A stretch of 60,687 nucleotides of DNA from an uncultured Prevotellaceae bacterium (lineage in GTDB: Bacteria; Bacteroidota; Bacteroidia; Bacteroidales; Bacteroidaceae): assembly GCA_902801155.1 (NCBI GenBank), contig CADCHG010000008.1, positions 1 through 60,687 on the forward strand. Reading direction: 5' to 3'. The position numbers were made by a program, and so were the translations under genes. This document shows positions 26,903 through 37,000 of the stretch, in pieces (position 1 is the stretch's first letter; each line of letters starts with the position of its first letter). Under the pieces are notes generated by a model. It was given only the letters and a program-made list of their open reading frames with translations. It did no database searches and was not told where the DNA came from.

Positions 26903-29032
26903 ATGCTAGATATTTCGCAATATTTCCCTATAACCAATCCCACGATGATATTCTTCGTCGTGCTATGCATCATTCTTGTTGCGCCTATTGTCATGGGAAA
27001 ACTGCGAATTCCCCATATCATCGGAATGGTTATTGCCGGTGTTATTGTCGGCAAGTACGGCCTCAATATTCTTGAGCGCGATTCGAGTTTTGAACTGTTC
27101 GGCAGGGTAGGACTTCTGTATATCATGTTCCTTGCCGGACTTGAGATGGATATGGAGGGATTGAAGAGCGATTACCGTAAGGTTCTGGGGTATGGTTTCC
27201 TGTCTTTCTGCATCCCCTTCGTCCTGACTTATTTCTCTTGCACGTGGTATCTCGGATACAGTCCGATGGCATCTGTTCTTATTGGCTGTATCATGTCGAG
27301 TAACACGCTTATTGCCTATCCAATAGTTGCGAGATATGGCTTGCAGAAGAACACCGTTACTACGCTTTCCGTAGGTGCCTCAATGCTCTCGCTCTTCATT
27401 GCCCTTGTTTCTATGGCAGCCCTTGTGGGAAGTGCCACTGGAGGCACAGGATATGCCTTTTGGGCTTTGTTCGCCGTTAAGTTCTCGGCTTACTGTGCTG
27501 TGACGGTTTATGTGATTCCTCGTGTTACGAGATATTTCCTGCGCAGGTATTCCGATGCCGTGATGCAGTTCATCTTCGTTCTTTCTTTGCTGTTCCTTAG
27601 TGCTGCTGCAAGTGAACTGATAGGTCTTGAGGGTATCTTCGGCGCATTCTATTCAGGCTTGATACTCAACAGGTTCATCCCTACGGTATCGCCTCTGATG
27701 AACAGACTAGAGTTTATAGGTAATGCCCTTTTCATTCCGTATTTCCTTATCGGTGTGGGTATGCTTATCAATGTGCGCTTGCTCTTTGCCGGTGGCGATA
27801 TCATCATGATAATGGCGTGTATGGTAGTTTTCGGAACTATCGGAAAGGCTTTAGCGGCATATCTCAGCGCATTCGTATTCCGTATGCACAGGCTGGAGGG
27901 ACATTTCATGTTCGGTCTCACCTCTGCCCATGCTGCCGGTGCTATTGCGATTGTAATGATTGGCATGAAATTGGAAGTAAATCCAGGTCAATATCTCCTT
28001 GATGATGGCGTGCTCAATGGCGTGGTGATAATGATTCTCTTCACTTGTGTCATTTCTACCATTGTGACGGATAATGCAGCACGTGCCATTGTTCTGAAGG
28101 AAAAGCAGGATAAGGGCGCTAATTTCGAGGAATCAAAGGGTGATGATGAGAAGATTCTCATTCCTGTGAAATATCCAGAGACATGTGATACGTTGCTTGA
28201 TCTCGCCATAATGATGCGCAACCGCCGCCTGAACCGTGGCTTGATAGCTCTGAATGTGGTTTATGATGATGAGGATGCTGCATATAATCAGCGACAGGGA
28301 CAACAGCTCCTGAAGCATGTGCAACAGAAGGCTGCTGCTGCCGATGTTCCTGTTCTTCCACAGGTACGTTTGGCAACTAACATAGCCAATGGTATAAACC
28401 ATGCTTTCAAGGAGTATGACTGTTCGGAGATTATTCTTGGACAGCATATCCATGACAACTCAACACGTAAGTTCTGGGGACAGTTCGCACAGAGCATATT
28501 CCACTCCCTTAACCGTCAGATTATCATTGCCCGTTGTGTGATACCTCTGAACACCTTGCGTGCTCTTCAGGTTGCTGTGCCTTCACGTGCGGAACTTGAG
28601 CCGGGCTTCTATCGCTGGCTTGAGAGACTGTCACGACTCACGGAGCGTCTTGGCTGCCGTATCGTGTTCCATGGTAGAAGCAATACTCTGGAGTTCATAA
28701 CAAAATTCGTACAGGCAAGGCATAAGTCTATGCGTGCCGAGTATGTGGAGATGGAGCATTGGAACGGGTTCATATCACTTGCTGAGAGTATTGAGAATCA
28801 TCATATGCTCGTGGTAATCACGGCCCGTCAAGGTACGGTTTCTTATAAGTCGGCAATGGAGCGTCTGCCTGATGAATTGACACGTTACTATCACAAGAAG
28901 AATGTCATGATTATCTTCCCTGATCAGTATGGAAGTCAGCCTGATGCTATGACCTTCGCTGCTGCACAGCATACTGAGCAGGAGAGCCTCTGGGAGTATA
29001 TGAAGAAGAAAATTACAGGAAAGGAAGATTGA
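26903..29032 (+). CDS. CPA2-type cation/proton antiporter with C-terminal Usp-like domains
   Basis: This 709-residue membrane antiporter has about twelve or thirteen hydrophobic helices in residues 12-395: KLRIPHIIGMVIAGVIVG, LFLAGLEMDM, and the discontinuous-helix segment GLEGIFGAFYSGLILNR. A cytoplasmic part of about 300 residues follows, with two universal-stress-like regions (LIPVKYPETCDTLLDLA; IIARCVIPLNTLRALQVAV). It resembles Na+/H+ or K+/H+ exchangers of the KefB/NhaS type. Its placement across from the Trk genes fits a role in ion and pH balance. The ion is not decidable from sequence alone. Confidence 0.85.
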   Translation: MLDISQYFPITNPTMIFFVVLCIILVAPIVMGKLRIPHIIGMVIAGVIVGKYGLNILERDSSFELFGRVGLLYIMFLAGLEMDMEGLKSDYRKVLGYGFLSFCIPFVLTYFSCTWYLGYSPMASVLIGCIMSSNTLIAYPIVARYGLQKNTVTTLSVGASMLSLFIALVSMAALVGSATGGTGYAFWALFAVKFSAYCAVTVYVIPRVTRYFLRRYSDAVMQFIFVLSLLFLSAAASELIGLEGIFGAFYSGLILNRFIPTVSPLMNRLEFIGNALFIPYFLIGVGMLINVRLLFAGGDIIMIMACMVVFGTIGKALAAYLSAFVFRMHRLEGHFMFGLTSAHAAGAIAIVMIGMKLEVNPGQYLLDDGVLNGVVIMILFTCVISTIVTDNAARAIVLKEKQDKGANFEESKGDDEKILIPVKYPETCDTLLDLAIMMRNRRLNRGLIALNVVYDDEDAAYNQRQGQQLLKHVQQKAAAADVPVLPQVRLATNIANGINHAFKEYDCSEIILGQHIHDNSTRKFWGQFAQSIFHSLNRQIIIARCVIPLNTLRALQVAVPSRAELEPGFYRWLERLSRLTERLGCRIVFHGRSNTLEFITKFVQARHKSMRAEYVEMEHWNGFISLAESIENHHMLVVITARQGTVSYKSAMERLPDELTRYYHKKNVMIIFPDQYGSQPDAMTFAAAQHTEQESLWEYMKKKITGKED

Positions 29033-29069
29033 CAACTCAATTTTCAACTTTAAACTTTCTATTTGACAA

Positions 29070-29777
29070 ATGATTGATATAAAGAATATAACCAAGTCCT
29101 TTGGCTCGCTTCAGGTGCTCAAAGGCATTGACCTCCATATTGACAAGGGAGAGGTCGTGAGTATTGTCGGGCCAAGTGGTGCCGGAAAGACCACGCTTCT
29201 CCAGATTATGGGTACACTCGACAAGGCAGATACCGGTACTGTGATTGTGAATGGTGTCTCTGTAAATGAACTGTCGGGCAAGAAACTGTCAGATTTCCGC
29301 AATCAACATATCGGTTTCGTGTTTCAGTTTCATCAGCTATTGCCTGAGTTTACTGCTCTTGAGAATATCATGATTCCTGCCTTTATTGCAGGAAAGAGCC
29401 GTAAAGAGGCAAAGGCTCGTGCTGAGGAACTGCTTGAGTTCATGGGACTTGCCGATCGTGCATCGCATAAGCCTGCTGAACTTTCTGGCGGCGAGAAACA
29501 ACGCGTGGCTGTAGCTCGTGCCTTGGTCAATAATCCTGCTGTCATCTTTGCCGATGAGCCTTCGGGTTCGCTCGACACAAAGAACAAGGCAGAGCTTCAT
29601 CAGCTTTTCTTTGACCTGAGAGATAAGTTCGGCCAGACCTTTGTCATCGTAACCCACGATGAGGGACTTTCACAGATAACCGACAGATGCATTCACCTTA
29701 AAGATGGAGTGATATACAACAATGAAGAAAATACTGTTAGGACAGAAGAACCGGCTGAAAGCAGCTTGGAAGGTTGA
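29070..29777 (+). CDS. LolD-like ABC transporter ATPase
   Basis: This 235-residue ATPase has the full motif set: Walker [11 protein letters not shown]-loop [10 protein letters not shown], signature [15 protein letters not shown], Walker [10 protein letters not shown], and switch His in VTHDE. The [15 protein letters not shown] loop is typical of LolD/MacB-type exporters. No permease gene is adjacent, so the partner is elsewhere. The last 56 bp overlap the start of the next gene in another frame, so the two are coupled. Confidence 0.88.
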   Translation: MIDIKNITKSFGSLQVLKGIDLHIDKGEVVSIVGPSGAGKTTLLQIMGTLDKADTGTVIVNGVSVNELSGKKLSDFRNQHIGFVFQFHQLLPEFTALENIMIPAFIAGKSRKEAKARAEELLEFMGLADRASHKPAELSGGEKQRVAVARALVNNPAVIFADEPSGSLDTKNKAELHQLFFDLRDKFGQTFVIVTHDEGLSQITDRCIHLKDGVIYNNEENTVRTEEPAESSLEG

Positions 29778-30660
29778 TTTCGGCATGTACCTTGAGGGTG
29801 ATGATGAGGGCAAGATATTGCTTCCCGCCCGTTATGTGCCTGAAGACCTTGAGGTTGGTGACGAGATTGATGTGTTTGTCTATCTCGACAATGAGGAGCG
29901 CCGTGTGGCTACCACTCTTGAACCGAAGGCTATGGTTGGCGATTTTGCCTATCTTGAGGTGGCTTGGGTGAATGAATTTGGTGCTTTCCTTGATTGGGGA
30001 CTTATGAAAGACCTCTTCTGTCCGTTCCGTGAGCAGAAAAAGCGCATGGAGGTTGGTCGCTCATACATCGTTCACGTTCATCTTGACGAGGAGAGCTATC
30101 GCATCATGGCTTCTGCAAAGGTTGAGAAATGGCTTGAAAATGATAAGCTTGCCATGGAATATATACCCTCTGCGGAAAAAGAAGATACGATTCTCTCGCA
30201 GCGAGAAAAAGGTGACTTATCCACTCCTCCCCTCGGGGAGGCTGGGAGGGGGGGGCTGCTGCCTGGTTATAAGGTCTCAGCTCTCATCTGGCAAAAGACC
30301 GATCTCGGTTTCAAGGCTATTATTGATAACAAGTATGGTGCTTTGCTTTATGACTCTCAGCTGTTCAGGGAAATCCATACAGGCGATAAGGTAGAGGCGT
30401 ATATCACAAAGATTCGTTCAGACGGAAAGATAGACATCGCCCTCCAGCCGAGTGGCAGACAGCATACCGAGGATTTTGCAGAGAAGTTACTTCACTATCT
30501 GCAATATCGTGGAGGCCGTTGCCGCTTAGGAGACAAGAGTAGTGCAGAGGAAATCAAGGAGCAGTTTGGTGTCAGCAAGAAGACCTATAAGCGTGCCATT
30601 GGCGACCTCTATAAGCGAAGACTTATCACTATTACCGATGATGGTATAGAGTTAGTATGA
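29722..30660 (+). CDS. CvfB-like S1 RNA-binding protein with a repeat-derived insert
   Basis: This 312-residue cytoplasmic protein matches the CvfB family: S1-like units ([68 protein letters not shown]) and a C-terminal winged helix ([14 protein letters not shown]). Residues about 160-180 ([18 protein letters not shown]) are encoded by a GC-rich palindromic repeat (CTCCCCTCGGGGAG, 30226-30240) of the kind found between genes, in frame. This segment falls between two S1 units, where an insert is tolerable. The start at 29722 overlaps the previous gene by 56 bp; it keeps the conserved first strand, so I prefer it. Confidence 0.82.
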   Translation: MKKILLGQKNRLKAAWKVDFGMYLEGDDEGKILLPARYVPEDLEVGDEIDVFVYLDNEERRVATTLEPKAMVGDFAYLEVAWVNEFGAFLDWGLMKDLFCPFREQKKRMEVGRSYIVHVHLDEESYRIMASAKVEKWLENDKLAMEYIPSAEKEDTILSQREKGDLSTPPLGEAGRGGLLPGYKVSALIWQKTDLGFKAIIDNKYGALLYDSQLFREIHTGDKVEAYITKIRSDGKIDIALQPSGRQHTEDFAEKLLHYLQYRGGRCRLGDKSSAEEIKEQFGVSKKTYKRAIGDLYKRRLITITDDGIELV

Positions 30661-30713
30661 ATACGTAAAATTCGGAATTCTCGTTAATTAATAACCCCTA
30701 AGATAATGATGCT

Positions 30714-31496
30714 ATGAAAAAGAATTTGAAAATTGCGTTAAGCATATTGGCGGTGGCAATGATGTGCTGCTGCAAGAGCGCGACAGAAAAGAAGAGCGCA
30801 GAGACAACTACAACCGACGATACCAGTCAGTTCGTTACTCTTACCGATGTCGTTCCCGATGCAATTATGGAGATACGCTATTTTGGTACGTATAACTTCG
30901 TGGGCACCCGCATTGATGGCTATGAGGAACCAACGGCATTGCTTTCCAAACAGGCGGCTGATAGTCTCAAGGCTGTTAGCGACGATGTCATAAAACTTGG
31001 CTATAGGCTGAAGATATACGATGCCTATCGTCCGCAAAAGGGCGTTGACCACTTCGTGCGTTGGGCTGCCAATATCCCCGATACGCTTATGAAGCGATAT
31101 TTCTATCCAGACCTCGACAAGAGCGTGCTCTTTGAGCAGGAGTATATATACGAGAAAAGCGGTCATACTCGTGGTAGTACCGTTGACCTCACGCTTTTTG
31201 ATATGAATACGGAAAAGGAAGTTGACATGGGCGGTACATTCGATTGGTTCGGTCCTGAGAGTCATCCTGATTTCTGTGGAAATCCTGAAACAGGCAAATA
31301 TACAGGCGATAATAGCAAGTCACCTGTCGGGCGCTCCATAACTCCCCAGCAGTTTGCCAATCGTATGATTCTGCGTAATGCGATGCTTCGTCATGGTTTT
31401 AAGCCTCTTGATAGTGAATGGTGGCATTTCACATTGAAGAACGAACCTTTTCCTGACACCTATTTCACTTTCCCTGTCAAGCAACAGAAAAAGTGA
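30714..31496 (+). CDS. VanX/DdpX-like D-alanyl-D-alanine dipeptidase, lipoprotein
   Basis: This 260-residue zinc peptidase of the M15D family has a signal peptide ending in a Cys run (MMCCCKS), suggesting a lipid anchor in the envelope. The zinc motif is SGHTRGSTVD (His151, Asp158), and the later SEWWH supplies the catalytic Glu and third zinc ligand. AYRP (Arg106) matches the VanX transition-state arginine. It probably recycles cell-wall D-Ala-D-Ala. There are no vanH or vanA genes beside it, so it is no evidence of glycopeptide resistance. Confidence 0.88.
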   Translation: MKKNLKIALSILAVAMMCCCKSATEKKSAETTTTDDTSQFVTLTDVVPDAIMEIRYFGTYNFVGTRIDGYEEPTALLSKQAADSLKAVSDDVIKLGYRLKIYDAYRPQKGVDHFVRWAANIPDTLMKRYFYPDLDKSVLFEQEYIYEKSGHTRGSTVDLTLFDMNTEKEVDMGGTFDWFGPESHPDFCGNPETGKYTGDNSKSPVGRSITPQQFANRMILRNAMLRHGFKPLDSEWWHFTLKNEPFPDTYFTFPVKQQKK

Positions 31497-31594
31497 AAAA
31501 CACCTTGCGGTTCTGCGTTTTAAGGAAAGTAATTTACTTTCTAAGTAGAATAATTTACTTACCAAGAACCCGATTTACTTTTTTACTGAATGTG

Positions 31595-31621
31595 GAACTA
31601 GCTTCCATGCTAGTTCGTTTT
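31595..31621 (+). terminator. possible terminator after the dipeptidase gene
   Basis: The stem AACTAGC / GCTAGTT (31596-31602 and 31609-31615) is followed by CGTTTT. Between it and the stop are AAGTAATTTACTTTC words related to repeat family B. Confidence 0.5.
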
Positions 31622-31764
31622 ACCTCCGTTGTTCCTCCTATGTAAATACCATATAAATACCATTATAATGGTATTATAATCGAGTTTATCTGCGTAGGTA
31701 TAGCTTGTGGAATTTCAGCAACGGAGTTGCGTTAGATGCGAATTTACTTTCTGACATAACGAGA

Positions 31765-31797
31765 AGACGCAAGGAGCAATCCTTGCGTCTCTTTTTT
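31765..31797 (+). terminator. strong terminator hairpin
   Basis: A perfect 10 bp stem AGACGCAAGG / CCTTGCGTCT has a 6-base loop and is followed by CTTTTTT. It lies 270 bp after the dipeptidase gene. I see no gene in 31497-31940, only short inverted words such as TACCATTATAATGGTA. Confidence 0.75.
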
Positions 31798-31940
31798 ACC
31801 AAAACCTAAAACTTTTTTCAATCATTCATTATCTTTTACTTTCCAAAAAATGCTTTTCCTCTGCCCCCACAAGAGGAATTATCAATTACGGATTAGATTA
31901 TATAATTAATGGATGCCCCTTTGGGGTGAAGGGGATTTTC

Positions 31941-33344
31941 TCACAAACTTATAGCTTCAGTGAAGCTTTCTGAATAAATTACGGTGTCTTTCTGTGTCGG
32001 CTTTCCGCTCTCGAATGTGCCGATGTCAGGATGGTCGCCTGAGTATGGCGTACCAACGTATGTACCTGCATTTCTGAGCTTTGAACTTTGAGTGAGACGG
32101 AATAATGGGGTCTGAGGAAGTGAACCGTCAGCCTGACGCTTTGCGAGAATGTATTTTTGACAGTCAACAGACTTGAAATCCTCTACAGTGGCTTGTATGC
32201 CCTCTGTATCCCATGTGTTGTTCGTATGAACGGTTGTAGCTGTTTTTAATACATCGCTTCTCTGACCATCAATGCTTATGCTGTTGCGGATAGCGAGTTT
32301 ACCGCCCTCCTCCTTGTTGTGGAATCCGTAGTTCTCACCGTTCTGGTAGCTGGTGTTGTTGTAGAGACACATGCTGCCGAGGTTGTTGTTCTGGTCGAAT
32401 CCCTTCACTCTGTTCTTCACGGAGATGCAGTTCTTCACGGTTACGTTGTGAACCGTGCGCTTACCGCCTAGTTTGAAGCCGTTGCCGTTGCCATAGTTGG
32501 TATAGTGTCTGAGAGAAACATGACCTGGCTGACCGTCGTTGTCGGTGATGTCGATGCCGTCGCCCTTGAATTGGTCGAACCATTCCTTGTCGGTCTCGTA
32601 GCGTGGATGCTTGCGAACGTCGTACTCCTCAGGACCGTTGCCGTAGCAGACGCAGTCCTCTATGACTGTTCCGCCATAATAAGCAGTGGAGTGTGCGTAG
32701 AAGTCCCATCCGTCGTCGGAGTTGTTCCATGCGCGACAGCCGCGGTAGGTGTTTCCACCGCCGTAGTACTGCTTGTCGGCGAAGCCGTCGGCGTTGCCTC
32801 CGAAGTCGGCAGCATCGATGCCCTTGAGCTTATAGTCGAAGTTATCGTGAGAGTCGCAGTTGAGTATGAGGTTGCTGTGACCGTTCTTCATCTGGATGCC
32901 GGTATCTCCGTTGCCATAGACGTCGAGATTCTCGAATACGCTGTAAGAACCGATGTTGAAGAGTCCGTTCTTGCCAGTGTAGCGTATGGTGATACCTTTT
33001 ATATACATATTGTCGGACTCAACCATGATGCCGCGTTTGCCGTATTCCTGCTTGCGGAAATCAAAAATAGGCTTTTCATTCTTGTAGGCCATGATAACGG
33101 TGCGGTTGTCCTTGAATCCGTCCTTGTTCTTGATGTGTATGGTGTTTTTCAGGTTATACTGACCTCCGCGGCAGTACAGAGTATCTGCGCGTGACATTTT
33201 TTCTATGCCCGTAGCGAAATCGACTGGAGAAGCGATTGTTCCTTCAGCTGTCGCACTTCCGTTAGGGGAGCAGAAATATGTCTTCTGCGCGAGTGCCGTG
33301 ATAGTACATAATAGTACTCCTATTGTCAATATAACATTTTTCAT
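31941..33344 (-). CDS. secreted family 9 pectate lyase (PL9)
   Basis: This 467-residue exported right-handed beta-helix enzyme cleaves polygalacturonate by beta-elimination. The signal peptide ends TITALAQ. AEGTIASPVDFATGI starts the fold. The PL9 core is present: GIDAADFGGNADGFADKQ, WNNSDDGWDFYAHS, and parallel-coil repeats up to NSISIDGQRSDV. The Asp-rich calcium site and the Lys after NADGFAD are as in Pel9A. It lies beside the pectin methylesterase on the same strand. Together they would de-esterify and cut pectin. There is no SusC/SusD pair here. Confidence 0.88.
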   Translation of the reverse strand: MKNVILTIGVLLCTITALAQKTYFCSPNGSATAEGTIASPVDFATGIEKMSRADTLYCRGGQYNLKNTIHIKNKDGFKDNRTVIMAYKNEKPIFDFRKQEYGKRGIMVESDNMYIKGITIRYTGKNGLFNIGSYSVFENLDVYGNGDTGIQMKNGHSNLILNCDSHDNFDYKLKGIDAADFGGNADGFADKQYYGGGNTYRGCRAWNNSDDGWDFYAHSTAYYGGTVIEDCVCYGNGPEEYDVRKHPRYETDKEWFDQFKGDGIDITDNDGQPGHVSLRHYTNYGNGNGFKLGGKRTVHNVTVKNCISVKNRVKGFDQNNNLGSMCLYNNTSYQNGENYGFHNKEEGGKLAIRNSISIDGQRSDVLKTATTVHTNNTWDTEGIQATVEDFKSVDCQKYILAKRQADGSLPQTPLFRLTQSSKLRNAGTYVGTPYSGDHPDIGTFESGKPTQKDTVIYSESFTEAISL

Positions 33345-33628
33345 AACAAATTGGTATTATTATCGAAATAAGGATCACTATATATTGGAAATAAATGTAG
33401 ACCGTAGTCTGTTCTTCTGTGGCAAATATACAAAAAATAAGAGTAACTTCCAAGAAAAAATGCACTTTTTTTACAAAATTGCACTATTTTTCTTCTTTTT
33501 GAGCGATTTTTCGCAACATTTGGATGCTTTTTCGTTTGTGCTTTTGCAACATTTGAAGTTGAGGGAAAAGAAGGGAAATTATCTTTAATGATACATTTTC
33601 GAAGAAATAAACGCTTTGCTTTGAAACA

Positions 33629-33691
33629 TTAACGTGAGTTCGATGAATTAGCTTTTGCTGTGCATAACATTAATTAACATGAGTTCGACGA
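33629..33691 (-). repeat. two more copies of the 18 bp interspersed word
   Basis: TTAACGTGAGTTCGATGA (33629-33646) and TTAACATGAGTTCGACGA (33674-33691) are both inverted relative to copy 1 and lie 45 bp apart. The gap 33345-34048 otherwise holds the pectate lyase upstream region and AT-rich DNA without a convincing gene. Confidence 0.55.
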
Positions 33692-33985
33692 CTTGCATAG
33701 AGCTTGGTAAGCTTCAGTGAACAGTTTCTATATGGCAAACAGCAGCATCGGAGGTGCATCCAGCGCCCATATATTTCAGAAAACACCCACAACCTTCACA
33801 GGCTATGGGTGCATATTAACCTTAATAATCTAAATACCATGAAAAACACGTTGCAAATATAATGATTTTTTTCTGAGATTGCAAGAAAACAACGGAAAAT
33901 TTCGCGGTTATACAGTTTTTTTTCACCACTTTCAAATAATATTTTTATTTTCCGTAGGAAATCACTAATTTTACAGAATATGAAA

Positions 33986-34014
33986 AGAGGTGCTTCCAAA
34001 TCGGAAACACCTCT
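33986..34014 (-). terminator. terminator of the pectin methylesterase gene
   Basis: On the minus strand AGAGGTGTTTCC / GGAAGCACCTCT forms a stem with a 5-base loop, followed by TTTT. Confidence 0.8.
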
Positions 34015-34048
34015 CTTGAAGTTTGTTGTTATGGCTTGAAAGCCTTGT

Positions 34049-37000
34049 TTATTTCATTTCCTGACCAGCGACATTGTATGTTTTCCCATTCTTGAGGATG
34101 ATTATTTTGTCGTCCTTTAAGAACTTCTTAGGTGCATTCATTGTTGTGGGAAATGTAACAGTCTCGATAGCTGTAGCTGTGCTTGCGTCAACCTCAGGAC
34201 CGAAACCGCCACGTGTATTGGCGATACGGAACTTACCCTCAGTTGGGCAATCTGTTGTAATCTTGCCATTAACGAGGAATACGCTGCCCTTGTCTTTGTC
34301 GGTTACCTGAGCAGCAATCTTATCAGGAGCCCACTCACCGAAGATGTTTGCTACGGTGTATTGTGCAGCCTCTGCGTCTGTAAGAACTGTCTCATACTTC
34401 TTGTTACCAGAAGAGTGGGTGAAGTTGATCACGTTGCTATTTGGGGTAGTGATGGTGCCAGCAGAGTTCGTTGTTGCATACTCCTTGAACTTGTCAGCTG
34501 CTACGTTCATACCTTCGATGGTGAAACGGGAAGAAGCGAGAGAGTTGTCAAGAATCTGAGTGCGGATGAACTGAGCTTTTGACTTGCCTCCCCATGAACG
34601 TGCAAATGTGAAGTTGTTACACAGACTTGAGATCTTACAATCGAGGAATACGTATCCCCAATTGATTGTCTCTGAAGTATTAGGAGCGCAGATAACGTCA
34701 GAACCGCTCTTCTTGTCCTTTGCACGAGACTCGTTAACGAATGTGCTGCGGTTGAATACAACATCACCGTCACCGCATACATAGTCCACACAGCCATGTA
34801 GCTCACAATCCTCCCAGTAGAACTTGCTTGCCTTGTTAGAGTAATAAGTATCCTGATAAGAGAGCATCTTCACGTTCTTGCAGATAGTATTCTCACCCTT
34901 ATCCCAAAGGGATACTGCACGAGCTGTGCCGCCTACAGCATAGTAGTCAAGATCGTTCTGGATAGTAAGATCCTGAATGTAGAGGTTCTTAGAGGTGTTA
35001 ACCAGAGTTGCTGTATTGTTGATAGATTCTGTTGACTTGTCAGGAGCGTTGCGGATAATGGTATTATTCATAGACTCACCGATGATAGACACGTTGTTGA
35101 CAGAGATTGTAGTGAGAACTCTCTCGCCAAGGTCGTATGTACCGTTAGGGAGGAAAATCTTGTCACCTTCCTTTGCTGCCTGAAGTGCGAGGACAAATCC
35201 ACTTGCATCACCAGACGCAATCTCATAGTAACCATTCTCGTTCTTTGTAGGAACATCCTTTACATTATATACTGTAACATTGTGGATGTAGGCCTCAGCG
35301 TTGCCACTGGTGACTGTAGCGGTCAGAGTCGTAGCAGGACCATTATATGAGACTGGAACGGTAGTACCATCATTTGCATTCTCTATAGGAAGTGTGATAG
35401 GCTCACCTACAGTCTTTCCTTCTGCATCAGTTACGGTAATAGTAGCTTTTTTGGGCTGTTCGCCTTTTTTAGTTTCAGGATATTTGCATGTTGTCAATAC
35501 GAGAACTGCATTACCTGCAACATCTACGCTGAAATTCTGTGAAAGCGTGAATTTAAAGCCATGCTGAACATCATTGAACACACCTGTTGTGTTGAACAAC
35601 TCATGATCCTCTGGATAGAAAGAAGCGTTGTTTAGAGGATAGTTGAATATTGCGCCAAGTTTTGCAACCTCGATAGGAGTTGCCTTAGCGTAGAGCTTGA
35701 TGTCCTCTGTGAGAGCAATACCCTCCTTAACCTTCTTAGCTGATACAGATTTGCCATTAAACCAGCCACGGAAAGCCTGACCTTCAGGAACTGTTACGTC
35801 AGCAGCTGAATACTTGAACTTGAGTTCTGAGTTGCCGATAACTGTTTCTTCACCAATAGCCTTACCATTTGTATTATAGTAGGTAACAGATACATATGGG
35901 ATTTGGTCACATGCCTCTGCGAAGAAGTAAGGACAGTATTTGCCAAGGTCGAATGTGAGAGTTGCAGCCTTTTCCTCATTGTAAGTATATACAACGTTCT
36001 TGGTGTATTTACCAAATTCGTCGTCAGTTGAGCCCAATGTCTCAATTGCGGTAGGTTCACCTCCGTCAATACTTACAGTTGCCTGCTGTGTGTATGCGCT
36101 AGTACCGATAGTGAACTTAACAGGACCGTCAACAGGAACGGTCATCTTAACATTGCTGTAACCATGCTTTTCATCGTGGAATGTACCACCATCGAATGTT
36201 ACGCCATTTGGAAGACCATCCTTAGGAGCAACAACTGTATAAGGATTTGTGCGGAAATCAACCTTGAAATCCTCGAAATTGCGAGGCTCAACCTTCACAT
36301 TGCCCTTGATCTCAAGAGATGTCAAGAAAGCATACTGGTCAGGAGTGAGGTTGTAGAACCAAAGCTGTACGTTAGTACGCTTTACATTGACTTCTACCTC
36401 TTTGCCTTTTTCTATAGTAAAATCTGAAGAAAGAGTAACCCAGTCTGCATCACCGTCACCCTTTACCTTGATTCCCCAGCCACGTTGACCACCTGTTGCT
36501 GCGTGAACAAACTTAACGCTTGTTACGTTAGCGAGAGTAGAAGTCTTTATGTAAGGAAGTGGATCTTCATCATTTGCCTTCTTCTCACATCTCATATAAC
36601 CTTCCGTGATGCACTCAGCGCTAAACTTCCCATCAGTACCTGCTGGGTCAAGCATAGTTCTCGACAGAGAGAATGTAAGTTCCTGACCATCTGTTGTGGT
36701 CTTCTTTATAGTTGTCTCTGTATCGCTTGCCTTAACAGCATCCCAATCCTGGAATTTAGTCTTATAGAGAGTCTTTTCCTTTACGGTAGGATCAGTTGCC
36801 TCGATAGCCTCAACCTTGAGAATAGGGCAGTACTGACCGCAATATACTTTAAGAGTATTAGCTCCACCCTTATATTCGAATGTAGCAGCACTTCCGTCTT
36901 CATGATAGCACTTCTCGGTCTTGTTCTTCAAGTCACCGAGCTTTGCGCCTTTATCATCTGTTACATAGCCCTCATAGCCCTCTTTGATGTACTGGCATCC

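Noticed and set aside
30714-31496. Glycopeptide resistance from the VanX-like gene
   Set aside because: No vanH, vanA/B or regulatory genes; single VanX-like dipeptidases are common housekeeping enzymes.
32505-33194. Long open frame on the plus strand opposite the pectate lyase gene
   Set aside because: It is an antisense shadow of the beta-helix coding sequence: valine-rich low-complexity translation, no start context, no known domain.
33733-33837. 34-codon ORF in the gap before the pectin methylesterase terminator
   Set aside because: Starts after no promoter, has no homology I recognise and overlaps a CACCCA/TGGGTG hairpin.
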